DNA from: Streptomyces sp. 11x1
GTDB taxonomy: Bacteria; Actinomycetota; Actinomycetes; Streptomycetales; Streptomycetaceae
NCBI RefSeq assembly: GCF_032598905.1
Contig: NZ_CP122458.1
Location: 2,418,001 to 2,482,000, forward strand
Length of the DNA stretch: 64,000 nt
Direction: 5' to 3'
Shown here piece after piece: positions 37,102 to 45,839 of the stretch. The position numbers were made by a program, and so were the translations under genes. The notes below the pieces were generated by a model. It was given only the letters and a program-made list of their open reading frames with translations. It was not told where the DNA came from and searched no databases. How positions within the stretch are numbered: position 1 is the stretch's first letter; every line of letters starts with the position of its first letter.

Positions 37102-38502
37102 ATGACCGAAAACTCGGTGGCGGCCCTGTGCCATCTCACCGTCCGTGCCCCTGCCAAGACCATGGACCTGGCGGTACCCGCCGACGTTCCCGTCGCGGAC
37201 CTCCTGCCGACCGTGCTGCGCTATTCCGGCGAGGAACTGGAGGAGAACGGCCTGGACCACGGAGGCTGGGTGCTGCAACGACTGGGCGGGAGCCCCCTGG
37301 ACGACGAAGGCACCCTGGAGTCGCTCGACCTGAAGGACGGCGAGGTGCTCTATCTGCGTCCGCACTCCGACGCGCTGCCCGAGGTGCGGCTGGACGACCT
37401 CGTCGACGGGATCGCCAACCACACGCGCGAACGACTGCACGGCTGGAGTCCCGAGGCCGGCCGCCGGTTGCTCCGCGGGGCCGTGGCGGTCTGCGTGCTG
37501 ACCGCCCTGGGGGTGCTGGCCTGGCCCGGAGGCCCGGTCGTCCCCCGTGCGGTGACCGCCGCCGTGGCCGGTCTGCTGCTGCTGGCCGGGGCGGCCTCGG
37601 CCAGCCGGGCGGTGGGGGACGCGGCAGCCGGCGCGACCCTCGGCTTCCTGGCGGTGCCCTGCCTGGCACTGGCCGGCTGGCTGCTGCCCGGTGGCGCCCT
37701 CTCCGGCCCCGACTCCCACCATGTCCTCGGCGCGCGGCTGCTGGCCGCGGGTGCGACGGCCGCCGGCGGAGCGACGCTGGCGGTGGCCGCGGCGGCCGTC
37801 TACATCCCGCTCTTCATCGCCACCGCCGTGGTGGCGATCGCCACCGTCTCCGCCGGGGTCCTCATGAGCGTCGTCGACGTGCCGGTGGACGGCGCGGGCG
37901 CCGCGGTGGCCGCGGTGGCCGTCGTCCTGGGCGGCTTCGTACCGGCCCTGTCCTTCAAGCTCGCCGGCATGCGGATGCCCCCGTTGCCCACCAGCGCCCA
38001 GCAGCTGCAGGAGGGCATCGAGCCCTACAGCGGCAGCGACGTCGAAACCCGGACCGAGCTCGCCGGCAGCTGGATGACGGCCCTGTACGGGGCGACCGGT
38101 GCCGTCTGCGCCGGCTGTCTGGCGGCCCTGGTCCGGCAGCCCGGCCTTCCCGAGGTGCTGACCGCCGGCACGTTGTCGCTGCTCCTGCTGCTGCACGGAC
38201 GCGGCATGGTCAATGTGTGGCAGCGGCTGGCCCTGGTGGTCCCGGGTCTGTGGGGAGCCTTCCTGCTGGCCGTCGGCACCGCGGCCCGGTTGTCCCCGGC
38301 CGACCGCCCGGTGTTCGTCGTGGGACTGCTGGCGCTGGCCGCCGCACTGGCCGTCGCCTCCTGGACGGTGCCGGGCCGGCGGATGCTGCCGTACTGGGGC
38401 CGCGCGGCGGAACTGCTCCAGTCGCTGCTGGCGATCGCCCTGCTGCCGCTGACGCTGTGGGTGCTCGGTGTCTTCGGCGCCCTCCGGGCGATCAACGGCT
38501 GA
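37102..38502 (+). CDS. eccD: EccD-type membrane channel protein of type VII secretion
   Basis: A 466-residue integral membrane protein. The N-terminal 100 residues are a YukD-like ubiquitin fold (CHLTVRAPAKTMDLAVPADV to DGEVLYLRPHSDALPEV), followed by about eleven membrane helices. EccD forms the inner barrel of the ESX pore. The frame is open upstream into the divergent promoter region, but ATG 37102 gives the canonical YukD start. No clear ribosome site is seen before it. eccB follows after a 132-base spacer made largely of a 20-bp repeat. Confidence 0.9.
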   Translation: MTENSVAALCHLTVRAPAKTMDLAVPADVPVADLLPTVLRYSGEELEENGLDHGGWVLQRLGGSPLDDEGTLESLDLKDGEVLYLRPHSDALPEVRLDDLVDGIANHTRERLHGWSPEAGRRLLRGAVAVCVLTALGVLAWPGGPVVPRAVTAAVAGLLLLAGAASASRAVGDAAAGATLGFLAVPCLALAGWLLPGGALSGPDSHHVLGARLLAAGATAAGGATLAVAAAAVYIPLFIATAVVAIATVSAGVLMSVVDVPVDGAGAAVAAVAVVLGGFVPALSFKLAGMRMPPLPTSAQQLQEGIEPYSGSDVETRTELAGSWMTALYGATGAVCAGCLAALVRQPGLPEVLTAGTLSLLLLLHGRGMVNVWQRLALVVPGLWGAFLLAVGTAARLSPADRPVFVVGLLALAAALAVASWTVPGRRMLPYWGRAAELLQSLLAIALLPLTLWVLGVFGALRAING

Positions 38503-38618
38503 CCGGCGCAGAGAACGGATGACCGGCAGGGAGTACGGCCTACGGGCACGGAGTACGGCTGACCGGCCCAGACGGCGGCTGACCGGCAAAGACGGGGCCG
38601 ACCGGCACGGAGAACCGA
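38501..38618. repeat. 20-bp periodic repeat in the eccD-eccB spacer
   Basis: Six units beginning GACCGGC (38501, 38521, 38561, 38581, 38600) or a degenerate TACGGGC (38541) recur at 20 bases, with a 19-base step at the last. Units share GACCGGC-xxx-GAG-xACGG. The repeat is transcribed, not in one reading frame, and ends 16 bases before eccB. Confidence 0.85.
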
Positions 38619-38634
38619 AAGGGAACGCCATCCC

Positions 38635-40149
38635 ATGCAGTCCAAGCGCGACCAGGTCCAGGCCCATTCCTTCGCGATCGGCAGGCTCACCTCCGGCATG
38701 CTGCTCGCGGACCCGGACGCCCCGGAGAGCCCGCTGGCCCGCACCACCCGGGGCGCGGCCATCGGTGCGGTCGTCGCCGTGCTCGTAGCGGCCGGCGCGG
38801 CGGTGTACGGGCTCGTCTCGCCCGGCGGCAACACCGCGTGGCGGACCTCGGACACCCTGATCGTCAACAGGGACACCGGAGGCCGTTACCTGTACCTCGA
38901 CGGCCGCCTCAGACCGGTGCGGAACTACGCCTCCGCCCTGCTGATCGGCGCGGGCCGACTGAAGACCACCGATGTGGGCGGCGCGACGCTGCGCGGCACG
39001 CCCGTAGGGACCCCGGTCGGCATACCCGGGGCCCCGGACTCCGTGCCGGCGGCGAAGGACCTGGACAGCGGCGCCTGGCACGTCTGCTCGGCCCTCGGCT
39101 CCGCCCGGTCCACGGCAACCGCCGCAGCCGCGGCCACCACCCTTGTCGCCGGTGCTCCCGTGGAGGCCCGGGCGATGGCCGACGACCAGGCGCTCGTCGT
39201 GAGCGGTCCGGACAAGGCGACGTACCTGGTCTGGCACGGCAGCAGGCTCCGGCTCGACAAGGCCTCCGGCGCGGTCGTCTCCCTCGGCTACGGCTCCGTC
39301 ACGCCTCGCCCGGTGTCCGCCGCGTTCCTGGACGCGCTGGCCCCCGGTCCCGACCTCGCCCCGCCCGCCGTTCCGGGCCGCGGAGCCGCCGGGCCGTCGC
39401 TGGGCGGCGCACGCGGCACGGTGGGCCGGGTGTACGTGGTCCAGGTGCCCGGCTCCACTCCCAAGTACTACCTGCTGAGGAAGGAGGGCCTGGCCCCGCT
39501 GACGACCACCGGGGCCACGCTCGTCCTCGGCGACCCGGCCACCCGGGAGAATGCCTACGGCGGCCGCTCGCCGCAGCCCGAGCCGCTGGGCGCGGACGCC
39601 CTCCAGGGCCACCTGGCACCCAAGGACCAGGACGGATCCGCCGTCCCCGCGGGCCTGCCGGACTCCCCGCCCCGGGCGGCCGGCGTGCCGGACGGTCTGA
39701 CGGCCTGCGCCCGGGTGCAGGCCGTGAAAGGGCTGGTCCGCGTCAGCACCGTACTGGTGCCGCCCGAATCCCTGGCTCCGGTGACCCAGTCGGCGCCCGG
39801 CGAGTCGGCGGAGGCGTGCCTGCCGGTGGACGCCGTCGTGGTCCGGCCGGGCCGTGGTGCCCTGGTGCGGGTGCTGGGTGCGGGCGGCACGGAGGCGGGC
39901 AACACGACGTACTTCGTGGCCGAGGACGGCGTGAAGTACCGGGTGCCTTCCGGTGACGCGCTGAAGGCGCTGGGGTACGGGAACGGGGACGTGGTGACGC
40001 TGCCCTCGCCGCTGCTGTCCATGCTGCGGTCGGGGCCGGACCTGGACCCCCGAGCCGCCGCGGGTGGCGGCAGCGCCGGGATCACGCCTCCTGCCTGCGG
40101 CAAGGTGCACGGTGGGCGGGGCGGGGCGCCATCGCCTGCCGATGGGTGA
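38635..40149 (+). CDS. eccB: EccB-type membrane protein of type VII secretion
   Basis: A 504-residue protein with a short cytosolic N-terminus (MQSKRDQVQAHSFAIGRLTS, a typical EccB opening), one membrane helix (residues 43-62) and a large extracytoplasmic repeat domain with conserved paired cysteines (WHVCSALG, LTACARV, EACLPV). EccB is part of the ESX membrane complex. Gene order eccD-eccB with no eccE is common in Streptomyces. The gene lies at the right end of the secretion locus. Confidence 0.9.
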   Translation: MQSKRDQVQAHSFAIGRLTSGMLLADPDAPESPLARTTRGAAIGAVVAVLVAAGAAVYGLVSPGGNTAWRTSDTLIVNRDTGGRYLYLDGRLRPVRNYASALLIGAGRLKTTDVGGATLRGTPVGTPVGIPGAPDSVPAAKDLDSGAWHVCSALGSARSTATAAAAATTLVAGAPVEARAMADDQALVVSGPDKATYLVWHGSRLRLDKASGAVVSLGYGSVTPRPVSAAFLDALAPGPDLAPPAVPGRGAAGPSLGGARGTVGRVYVVQVPGSTPKYYLLRKEGLAPLTTTGATLVLGDPATRENAYGGRSPQPEPLGADALQGHLAPKDQDGSAVPAGLPDSPPRAAGVPDGLTACARVQAVKGLVRVSTVLVPPESLAPVTQSAPGESAEACLPVDAVVVRPGRGALVRVLGAGGTEAGNTTYFVAEDGVKYRVPSGDALKALGYGNGDVVTLPSPLLSMLRSGPDLDPRAAAGGGSAGITPPACGKVHGGRGGAPSPADG

Positions 40150-40226
40150 GATGCGGGTGTTCGTAGTGCCGGGCGGGTGCACGAAAGGGCAGGTTTCCAG
40201 GGCCGGACAGCTCTGACTACCTCAAA

Positions 40227-40240
40227 TGGAAGCGCTCTCA
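40227..40240. promoter_or_regulatory. CebR-like box (12 of 14)
   Basis: TGGAAGCGCTCTCA differs from the CebR palindrome TGGGAGCGCTCCCA at two places. It lies 65 bases before a small ORF with an ideal ribosome site. It may be a relic of a cellulose-responsive promoter or a site for another LacI-family protein. Confidence 0.4.
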
Positions 40241-40304
40241 TGGGAGTTGGGCCATAACCTCGTGCTGTTCCTCCCCACTGGTTCCACGACCGAGGAGCAG
40301 ACCC

Positions 40305-40454
40305 ATGTCAGGCGGCGGACGCCAGCCGAGCGCACAGGCGACCCGGCTCGGCGCCCGGCTCGGCCGACCCGGCGAGGCGGAGGCCGACGCCCACTCGTTG
40401 CCGCGATGGCCTGTGCCCGCTCCTCGGCTCAGGGCGCTCGGTCCGGGGTGGTGA
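40305..40454 (+). CDS. Small ORF (49 aa), probably a truncated gene start
   Basis: ATG 40305 stands seven bases after GAGGAG (40292-40297), an excellent ribosome site. The product MSGGGRQPSAQATRLGARLG... has no recognised family and no signal or membrane segment. With the CebR-like box upstream it looks like the surviving promoter and first codons of a lost gene, or a genuine short protein. I do not recognise it. Confidence 0.35.
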   Translation: MSGGGRQPSAQATRLGARLGRPGEAEADAHSLPRWPVPAPRLRALGPGW

Positions 40455-40527
40455 TCGATGGCGCGCCTGGGGCGGCACCTGCATTCCTCTCATGAACAAA
40501 TGCCCCACAGTAAGGAAGAACCGAGTT

Positions 40528-41058
40528 ATGGATCGACCGCCGTTCTGCGCAGCCAACGCCATGGCAGCACGAGAGCGCACGGGTTTGTCGCCGCATGACG
40601 TGGCACGGCAGATGGACGTATTGGACGCCCCTGTCGATCCCGAATTGGTTGTCGCCTGGGAGAGCGGTACGCACTTCCCCACCGAGCCGCAACTATTCGC
40701 TTTGGCGGATGTGCTGTGGTGCCGGACCACCGAATTGATGGGCATTGTTCAGCCTCGTACTCTGGCAGAGCATCGGCTCGCCCGACAGTTCAGCGTGACG
40801 AGGCTGACTCGGGCCATCGGCATGGATTCCGCTGAATACATGAAGGCCGAGGAGTGGAACCGGTGGCCGGGGAATTTCCTTCAGACGCTGTCCCTTCTGC
40901 ACGCGCTGAACATCTCCATGCGTGAGTTGGAGGCCGCCTGCGACCTGTACGACGTGGAGGAGATCACCTCATCCCTCACCGAGCACAGGCCGAGACGGAT
41001 ACGCCTCTGGCCGAGGAGACCGACCGCGGATGCGGGTCCCGTTCAGCTCGAACACTGA
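40528..41058 (+). CDS. XRE-family helix-turn-helix regulator
   Basis: A 176-residue protein. Residues 9-65 form an XRE-type helix-turn-helix (AMAARERTGLSPHDVARQMD, VAWESGTHFPTEPQLFALAD), and a second similar segment follows (FSVTRLTRAIGMDSAEYMKAEEW), making a tandem HTH. ATG 40528 has AAGGAAG upstream. Codons such as TTG, CTA, GTT and GAA are more common here than in the neighbours, so its GC3 is lower, a hint of transfer. No partner toxin or target gene is apparent beside it. A 16-bp hairpin follows 125 bases later. Confidence 0.75.
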   Translation: MDRPPFCAANAMAARERTGLSPHDVARQMDVLDAPVDPELVVAWESGTHFPTEPQLFALADVLWCRTTELMGIVQPRTLAEHRLARQFSVTRLTRAIGMDSAEYMKAEEWNRWPGNFLQTLSLLHALNISMRELEAACDLYDVEEITSSLTEHRPRRIRLWPRRPTADAGPVQLEH

Positions 41059-41182
41059 TCGACCAGCCGGACGATCCCGTCGTTGAGATGCCGCCGGCGG
41101 AGGGTGAGGTGAGCCGCCGCCCTCGGCAGGGCGTCCCCGCCTTCACGGAACTGCCCCCGGCTCAGGATTTCAGCGGGATTCT

Positions 41183-41222
41183 TGCGATTCTTCCCAGGCG
41201 TTCACACCTGGGAAGAATCGCA
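41183..41222 (+). terminator. Hairpin after the XRE gene
   Basis: TGCGATTCTTCCCAGG (41183-41198) and its exact complement (41207-41222) with an 8-base loop. The stem is less GC-rich than others in the window. Confidence 0.65.
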
Positions 41223-41565
41223 TCGTGTGGTGGCGGCGCGGAGCGTCGCAGTGTCTTGGGGTTCGGGTGCGGAGCGCCTCATGGCCATGTGCGAGAACCC
41301 CGCAGCGTCGACCGTTGCCCCTGGGACCGGTCGATGCGTTCTCGCGAGGTGACGGCGGGCTGTCCCGGACGCGGCCGAGCGGCGGCGAGTCCGCTCGCCC
41401 TGGTCCGCACCTCGTCGCCCGCGGCAGTCCTGTACGGACGGGCCGGTCCATGATTTTCACCCGGTCCAAGCCGGGCTTCCCGAGCTTGAGGCCGTCTCGA
41501 AGTGCAGGCTCGCGGCCCGGCGGCCGCGGAGGAGTGCAGAACCCGCCGCATCGGCAGAGAAACAT
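41223..41565. other. Gene-poor stretch
   Basis: No ORF here has a convincing start, family or codon pattern on either strand. The spacer from 41059 to 41687 contains only the two hairpins listed beside this entry. Confidence 0.6.
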
Positions 41566-41607
41566 CAGGTCAGGCCCGGTACTGGTCACGGTACCGGGCC
41601 TGACCTG
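41566..41607 (-). terminator. Terminator of the MMPL/Cys-rich operon
   Basis: CAGGTCAGGCCCGGTAC (41566-41582) and its exact complement (41591-41607), a perfect 17-bp stem with an 8-base loop, 80 bases past the stop of the Cys-rich gene. Confidence 0.85.
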
Positions 41608-41687
41608 GCGATTTTCGGTGCCGTCGGGGGCCGGCTGGGCGGTTGGTCCCCGGGCGACGTCAGACGACGGGCGGGTGCCGCGCCGGG

Positions 41688-41864
41688 TCAGCCGCGGCCG
41701 AGGATGCGCTTCCAGAGGTTCCCGGCGGGGGCCGAGTCCTTGGAGTCCTTGGTGCAGGTGCAGCGTTGGGACTGTGGCACTGCGGCGAGGACCTGGTCGA
41801 CGTGCATGCCGCAGCCGCGGTAGGTGGCTTTCTGGCACTTTCGACATGTGGCCTTCTGGCACAT
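41688..41864 (-). CDS. Small Cys-rich protein (58 aa)
   Basis: ATG 41864 follows GGGAG by nine bases. The product begins MCQKATCRKCQKATYRGCGM and carries six cysteines in two CxxC-like and CTC groups, suggesting a zinc-ribbon or metal/redox site. I recognise this as a small actinobacterial family often next to transporter or sulfur genes, without an assigned role. It lies downstream of the MMPL exporter, probably in the same transcript, and is followed by a strong terminator. Confidence 0.7.
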   Translation of the reverse strand: MCQKATCRKCQKATYRGCGMHVDQVLAAVPQSQRCTCTKDSKDSAPAGNLWKRILGRG

Positions 41865-41943
41865 GGTCTCGACTCCCTTGTGTGGTGGGGCGGGTGTGGG
41901 CCGGCGCCGGCGCCGGCCCACGCGGGTCGGGGTGCCTGACGTG

Positions 41944-44109
41944 TTACCCGTGACTGAAGTGGATGTCGGGCAGGACGGGCTGGAGCCAGGCGGGGGTGTG
42001 CCAGGCCGCGCGGCCGGTGAGGCGGAGCAGCACGGGCAGCAGGATCAGGCGGACGAGGGCGGCGTCGAGCAGGACGGCGACGCCCAGGACGATGCCCATC
42101 TCCTTGGGCGGCAGGGAGTCGGAGAGGGCGAAGGTGAAGAAGACAGCGACCATGACGGCCGCGGCGGCCAGGATGACGCGGCCGGAGTGGCCGAGCGCGG
42201 CGACGGCGGCGGTACGGGGATCGCCGGTCTTCTCGTAGTGCTCCTTGGCGGTGGACAGCAGGAAGACGGTGTAGTCCATGGCGATCGCAAAGATCATGGC
42301 GAAGAAGAACACCGGTGCCCAGCCGTCGAGGAAGCCCTGCGGGGTGAAGCCGAGCAGACCGGCGCCGTGGCCGTCCTGGAAGATGAGGCGGGCGGCTCCG
42401 AACGCTCCTGCGGTGGCGAGCAGGTTGGTCACGGTTCCGATCAGTGCCACCAGGGGCGCCCGCAGTGCGACCACGAGCAGGAGGAAGCCGAGGACGAGGA
42501 CGATGCCGATGACCAGGGGCGTCTTGTCGTTCAGGGTCTGCTGCAGGTCGAGGTTCTCGACGGCCGCGCCGCCCACCAGCGTCTTGTCGGGCAGGCCGTT
42601 GCGCAGGGTGTGGACGGTGTCCGCGAGGGCGGGATCGGACGGGTCCGCCAGGGGCACGGCCTGGATCATGGCGAGCCCGCTGTCGTCGGTGGCGGGCGTG
42701 GCCGGCATGACGGCGGCGATGCCGCTGTTGTCCGCGATCTGCCGGGCGACCCGGGCGGCGTCGGCGGACGGCGTGATGATCTGCAGGGTGCCGGGGGCGC
42801 CCTCGCCGAACGCCTTCTGGACGGCCTCGTACCCGACGCGGGAGGAGTTGCCCTCGGGCACCACCGTGATGGAGGGCATGGCCGTGCGCAGACCGATGAC
42901 CGGGGCGGCCAGGGCCACCAGGACGAGCAGGGCGGGGACGCCGTAGCGCAAGGGGTGGCGCCACAGGCGCTCGCCCCAGGCGGTGAAGCGGGGCGAGGAT
43001 CCGTCGCCGTCGCTCGCGGGGCGCGCGACGGGCAGCGACGCGGCGTTGACGCGTGTCCCGAGCCGGCCCAGGACGGCGGGCAGCAGGGTGAGGGTGGCGG
43101 CCAGGACGAAGACGACGGCCAGCATGATGCCGAGCGCCATGGACCTGAAGGCCGGGGCGGGCACGAGCATCACGGCCGAGAGGCTGACCAGGACGGTGAG
43201 GCCGGACAGGGCCACGGCCTTGCCGGCCGTGTCCATGGTCTCGGCGACGGCCCTGACCGGGCTGCCGTGCCGGGCGAGCGCCGCGCGGAAGCGGACGACG
43301 AGGAAGAGCGCGTAGTCGATGCCGAGGGCGAGGGCGAACATCATGGCGAAGTTCATCGCCCAGATCGACGTGGGCGTCAGGTGGTTGAGCAGCACGAGGG
43401 CGCCCGCGGAGGCGGCCAGTCCCGCGATGGTCAGCAGCAGCGGAAGCCCGGCGGCGACCAGGGAACCGAAGGCCAGCACGAGGATGGCCATCGTCACCGG
43501 CCAGGAGATCATCTCCGAGTGCATCATCGAGTCGTGGTTGGCGGTGTTGAAGTCGCTCCACATGACCGAGGCACCGGTCGCGGCGAGGGTGACCCCGTCG
43601 CCCGACAGGGCGGCGAGCGGCTTCTTCAGGTCGTCGGCGGCACGCACCATGTCGTTGGTGTCCGCGGCGGCCCCCGCCAGGAGGACCGCCGTCTTCCCGT
43701 CCCGGCTGATGGTCGCACCCTGCTGGGGTGCGAGGACGTCGGAGATCCGCGGGTCGGCCTTCAGCAGGTCCGTCGCCTTCGCGATCGTCTTCTGCACCGC
43801 CGGGTCCGAGACCTGCCGGTCGGCGGTGACGACCACCTGCAGCGCCGAGGACGCGTTGCCCGAGAAGTGCCGCTGGGCGAGTTCGCGCACCTGCACCGAC
43901 GGCGAGCCGTTGGCCTGCCAGCCGGCACCGGCGAGCGCGGAGGTCACCTGGGGCGCGAACGCACCGAGACCCGCGACCAGGGCCAGCCACAGCACCAGCA
44001 CCACTCGCAGACGGGTCGTGGCCCAGACCCCCAACCGCCCCAGCAGTCCGGGCGGTGCATGGGGGGCGGAGGCGTCCTTCTGTGCCAGTGCCGGTTGGGC
44101 GGTCGTCAT
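41944..44109 (-). CDS. MMPL/RND-family membrane exporter
   Basis: A 721-residue protein with twelve predicted membrane helices in the RND layout: one helix, a large extracytoplasmic loop (ANGSPSVQVRELAQRHFSGN onward), five helices with the GIDYALFLVVRFR motif, then a second loop and half with MDYTVFLLSTAKEHYE. MMPL proteins move lipids or toxic compounds using the proton gradient. ATG 44109 has AGGAG eight bases upstream and is preferred over 44133. Two CsoR-family-like operators lie just upstream (44125-44178), so it probably belongs to the regulon of the neighbouring sulfur-responsive regulator. Confidence 0.9.
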   Translation of the reverse strand: MTTAQPALAQKDASAPHAPPGLLGRLGVWATTRLRVVLVLWLALVAGLGAFAPQVTSALAGAGWQANGSPSVQVRELAQRHFSGNASSALQVVVTADRQVSDPAVQKTIAKATDLLKADPRISDVLAPQQGATISRDGKTAVLLAGAAADTNDMVRAADDLKKPLAALSGDGVTLAATGASVMWSDFNTANHDSMMHSEMISWPVTMAILVLAFGSLVAAGLPLLLTIAGLAASAGALVLLNHLTPTSIWAMNFAMMFALALGIDYALFLVVRFRAALARHGSPVRAVAETMDTAGKAVALSGLTVLVSLSAVMLVPAPAFRSMALGIMLAVVFVLAATLTLLPAVLGRLGTRVNAASLPVARPASDGDGSSPRFTAWGERLWRHPLRYGVPALLVLVALAAPVIGLRTAMPSITVVPEGNSSRVGYEAVQKAFGEGAPGTLQIITPSADAARVARQIADNSGIAAVMPATPATDDSGLAMIQAVPLADPSDPALADTVHTLRNGLPDKTLVGGAAVENLDLQQTLNDKTPLVIGIVLVLGFLLLVVALRAPLVALIGTVTNLLATAGAFGAARLIFQDGHGAGLLGFTPQGFLDGWAPVFFFAMIFAIAMDYTVFLLSTAKEHYEKTGDPRTAAVAALGHSGRVILAAAAVMVAVFFTFALSDSLPPKEMGIVLGVAVLLDAALVRLILLPVLLRLTGRAAWHTPAWLQPVLPDIHFSHG

Positions 44110-44124
44110 GCTCATCTCCTGCTC

Positions 44125-44142
44125 AATACTCATGGGGGTATT
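44125..44142. promoter_or_regulatory. CsoR/CstR-like operator 1
   Basis: AATACTCATGGGGGTATT: inverted AATAC/GTATT ends around a G-run, like operators of the CsoR/CstR family. It lies 16 bases before the MMPL ATG. Confidence 0.6.
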
Positions 44143-44160
44143 AATGAATGCAAACTGCGT

Positions 44161-44178
44161 TATACGTATGGGGGTATA
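44161..44178. promoter_or_regulatory. CsoR/CstR-like operator 2
   Basis: TATACGTATGGGGGTATA, the same ATAC-N8-GTAT pattern with the shared ATGGGGGTAT core, exactly 37 bases from the equivalent point of operator 1. Confidence 0.6.
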
Positions 44179-44269
44179 TGAATGTGTGGGATGTGTGATC
44201 GGCGTGCGGTGCGGGACGCCAGGGGCGCCCCGCCTGTGCTCGACGGCGTGGGGCGCGCCTGGTGGAAGA

Positions 44270-44960
<691 letters not shown>

Positions 44961-45030
44961 CGGGTCCTTGGCCGAGCCGTAGGGCGGGGCGTGGGCGAGT
45001 TCCGGGTCGGCCAGGTCCGGGGCTCGTGCC
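44961..45030 (-). pseudogene. Tail of a deleted CoA-disulfide reductase
   Basis: In frame with the rhodanese gene, the reductase-specific residues PDLADPELAHAPPYGSAKDP can be read back to about 45030, after which the resemblance ends. This marks a deletion junction. Nothing recognisable lies between here and about 45260. Confidence 0.6.
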
Positions 45031-45429
45031 GCACCCCCTGACGGGACAGACGGCGAGAGACGGCTGCCTCCCCGGGATGGGGGTGCATCCCGGGGGCGGC
45101 CGCCCGGCCGCCCCGAGAGGAAGGATTATGGCGACCGCACGACCAACACCGTACGGCGCCACCACGGTCTTGTGAGCAGTCAGTCCGCCGGAAGGGCCGA
45201 ACGGGAAGGCGGATCTGCCCGTCCGGACACGAACAACTCCGGGCGACGGAAAGCCCCATGCCCGAGCCCTCCTCCGCCCGCCCGCCACCGCATCAGCGTC
45301 CTGTTCGCCATGCCTTCGTGGAGGCCGCCCACGGGCCCGAACTCGCCCGGTCCGGGGCCCGCTTCCCGGTCACGTATCCGCAACGCCCGGGCAACCAGGC
45401 GCAGGTGTCCACGTACGTCAAGGGCCCTT

Positions 45430-45776
45430 CGCCGGAGCACCGGGTCCTGCGGGCGGTCGTCCTGTGCATCACCGCGCATCGCACCGTGACGATGCTGACG
45501 TACAAGGCCGCCCGCCACGGCGGCACCCTGCACAAGGTTCCCGCCCCCGGCACCTCCCGGCGCTGCTCGATGTGCGGCTTCACCACACCGGGCAGCCGGG
45601 AGTCCCAGGCCGTGTTCGTATGCAAGAACGAAGACTGCGGCTGGTCCGACAACGCCGACCACAACGCTGCCCGGAACGTCTTGCACCTTTACCGGATGGG
45701 CCACGCGCTCGTCCCGGCTGCCGGAAGGGCAGTCGTCAGGCGCCCCCGCGGCGTCAAGCCCGCCACCGCAAGGTAG
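45430..45776 (+). pseudogene. TnpB (IS200/IS605 family) C-terminal remnant
   Basis: The final third of a TnpB nuclease: the zinc finger CSMC...CKNEDC, then NADHNAARN with the last RuvC catalytic Asp, and a basic tail. The RuvC-I Asp and RuvC-II Glu domains are missing, and the sequence before about 45490 (from the start at 45258) does not look like TnpB, so the gene is truncated and joined to unrelated DNA. Intact TnpB is an RNA-guided DNA nuclease whose guide comes from the element's right end, which survives just downstream. Confidence 0.8.
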
Positions 45777-45784
45777 GCAGGAAT

Positions 45785-45804
45785 CTCCCGGCTTCAGCCG
45801 GGAG
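45785..45804 (+). mobile_element. Right-end hairpin / omega-RNA end of the IS200/IS605 remnant
   Basis: CTCCCGGCTTCAGCCGGGAG is a perfect 8-bp stem with a TTCA loop, nine bases after the TnpB stop, followed by AGCACTTCAAGG. Hairpins of this form mark the right end and guide-RNA scaffold of such elements. Confidence 0.65.
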
Positions 45805-45839
45805 AGCACTTCAAGGGTCACCGGAACGGATCGGCCGGA

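Noticed and set aside
38501..38618. Possible CRISPR array
   Set aside because: The 20-bp units are degenerate and contiguous, with no unique spacers and no cas genes.
41088..41453. 121-residue plus-strand ORF and overlapping minus-strand ORFs
   Set aside because: Low-complexity Arg/Gly/Ser products crossing a perfect hairpin; no ribosome site or family.
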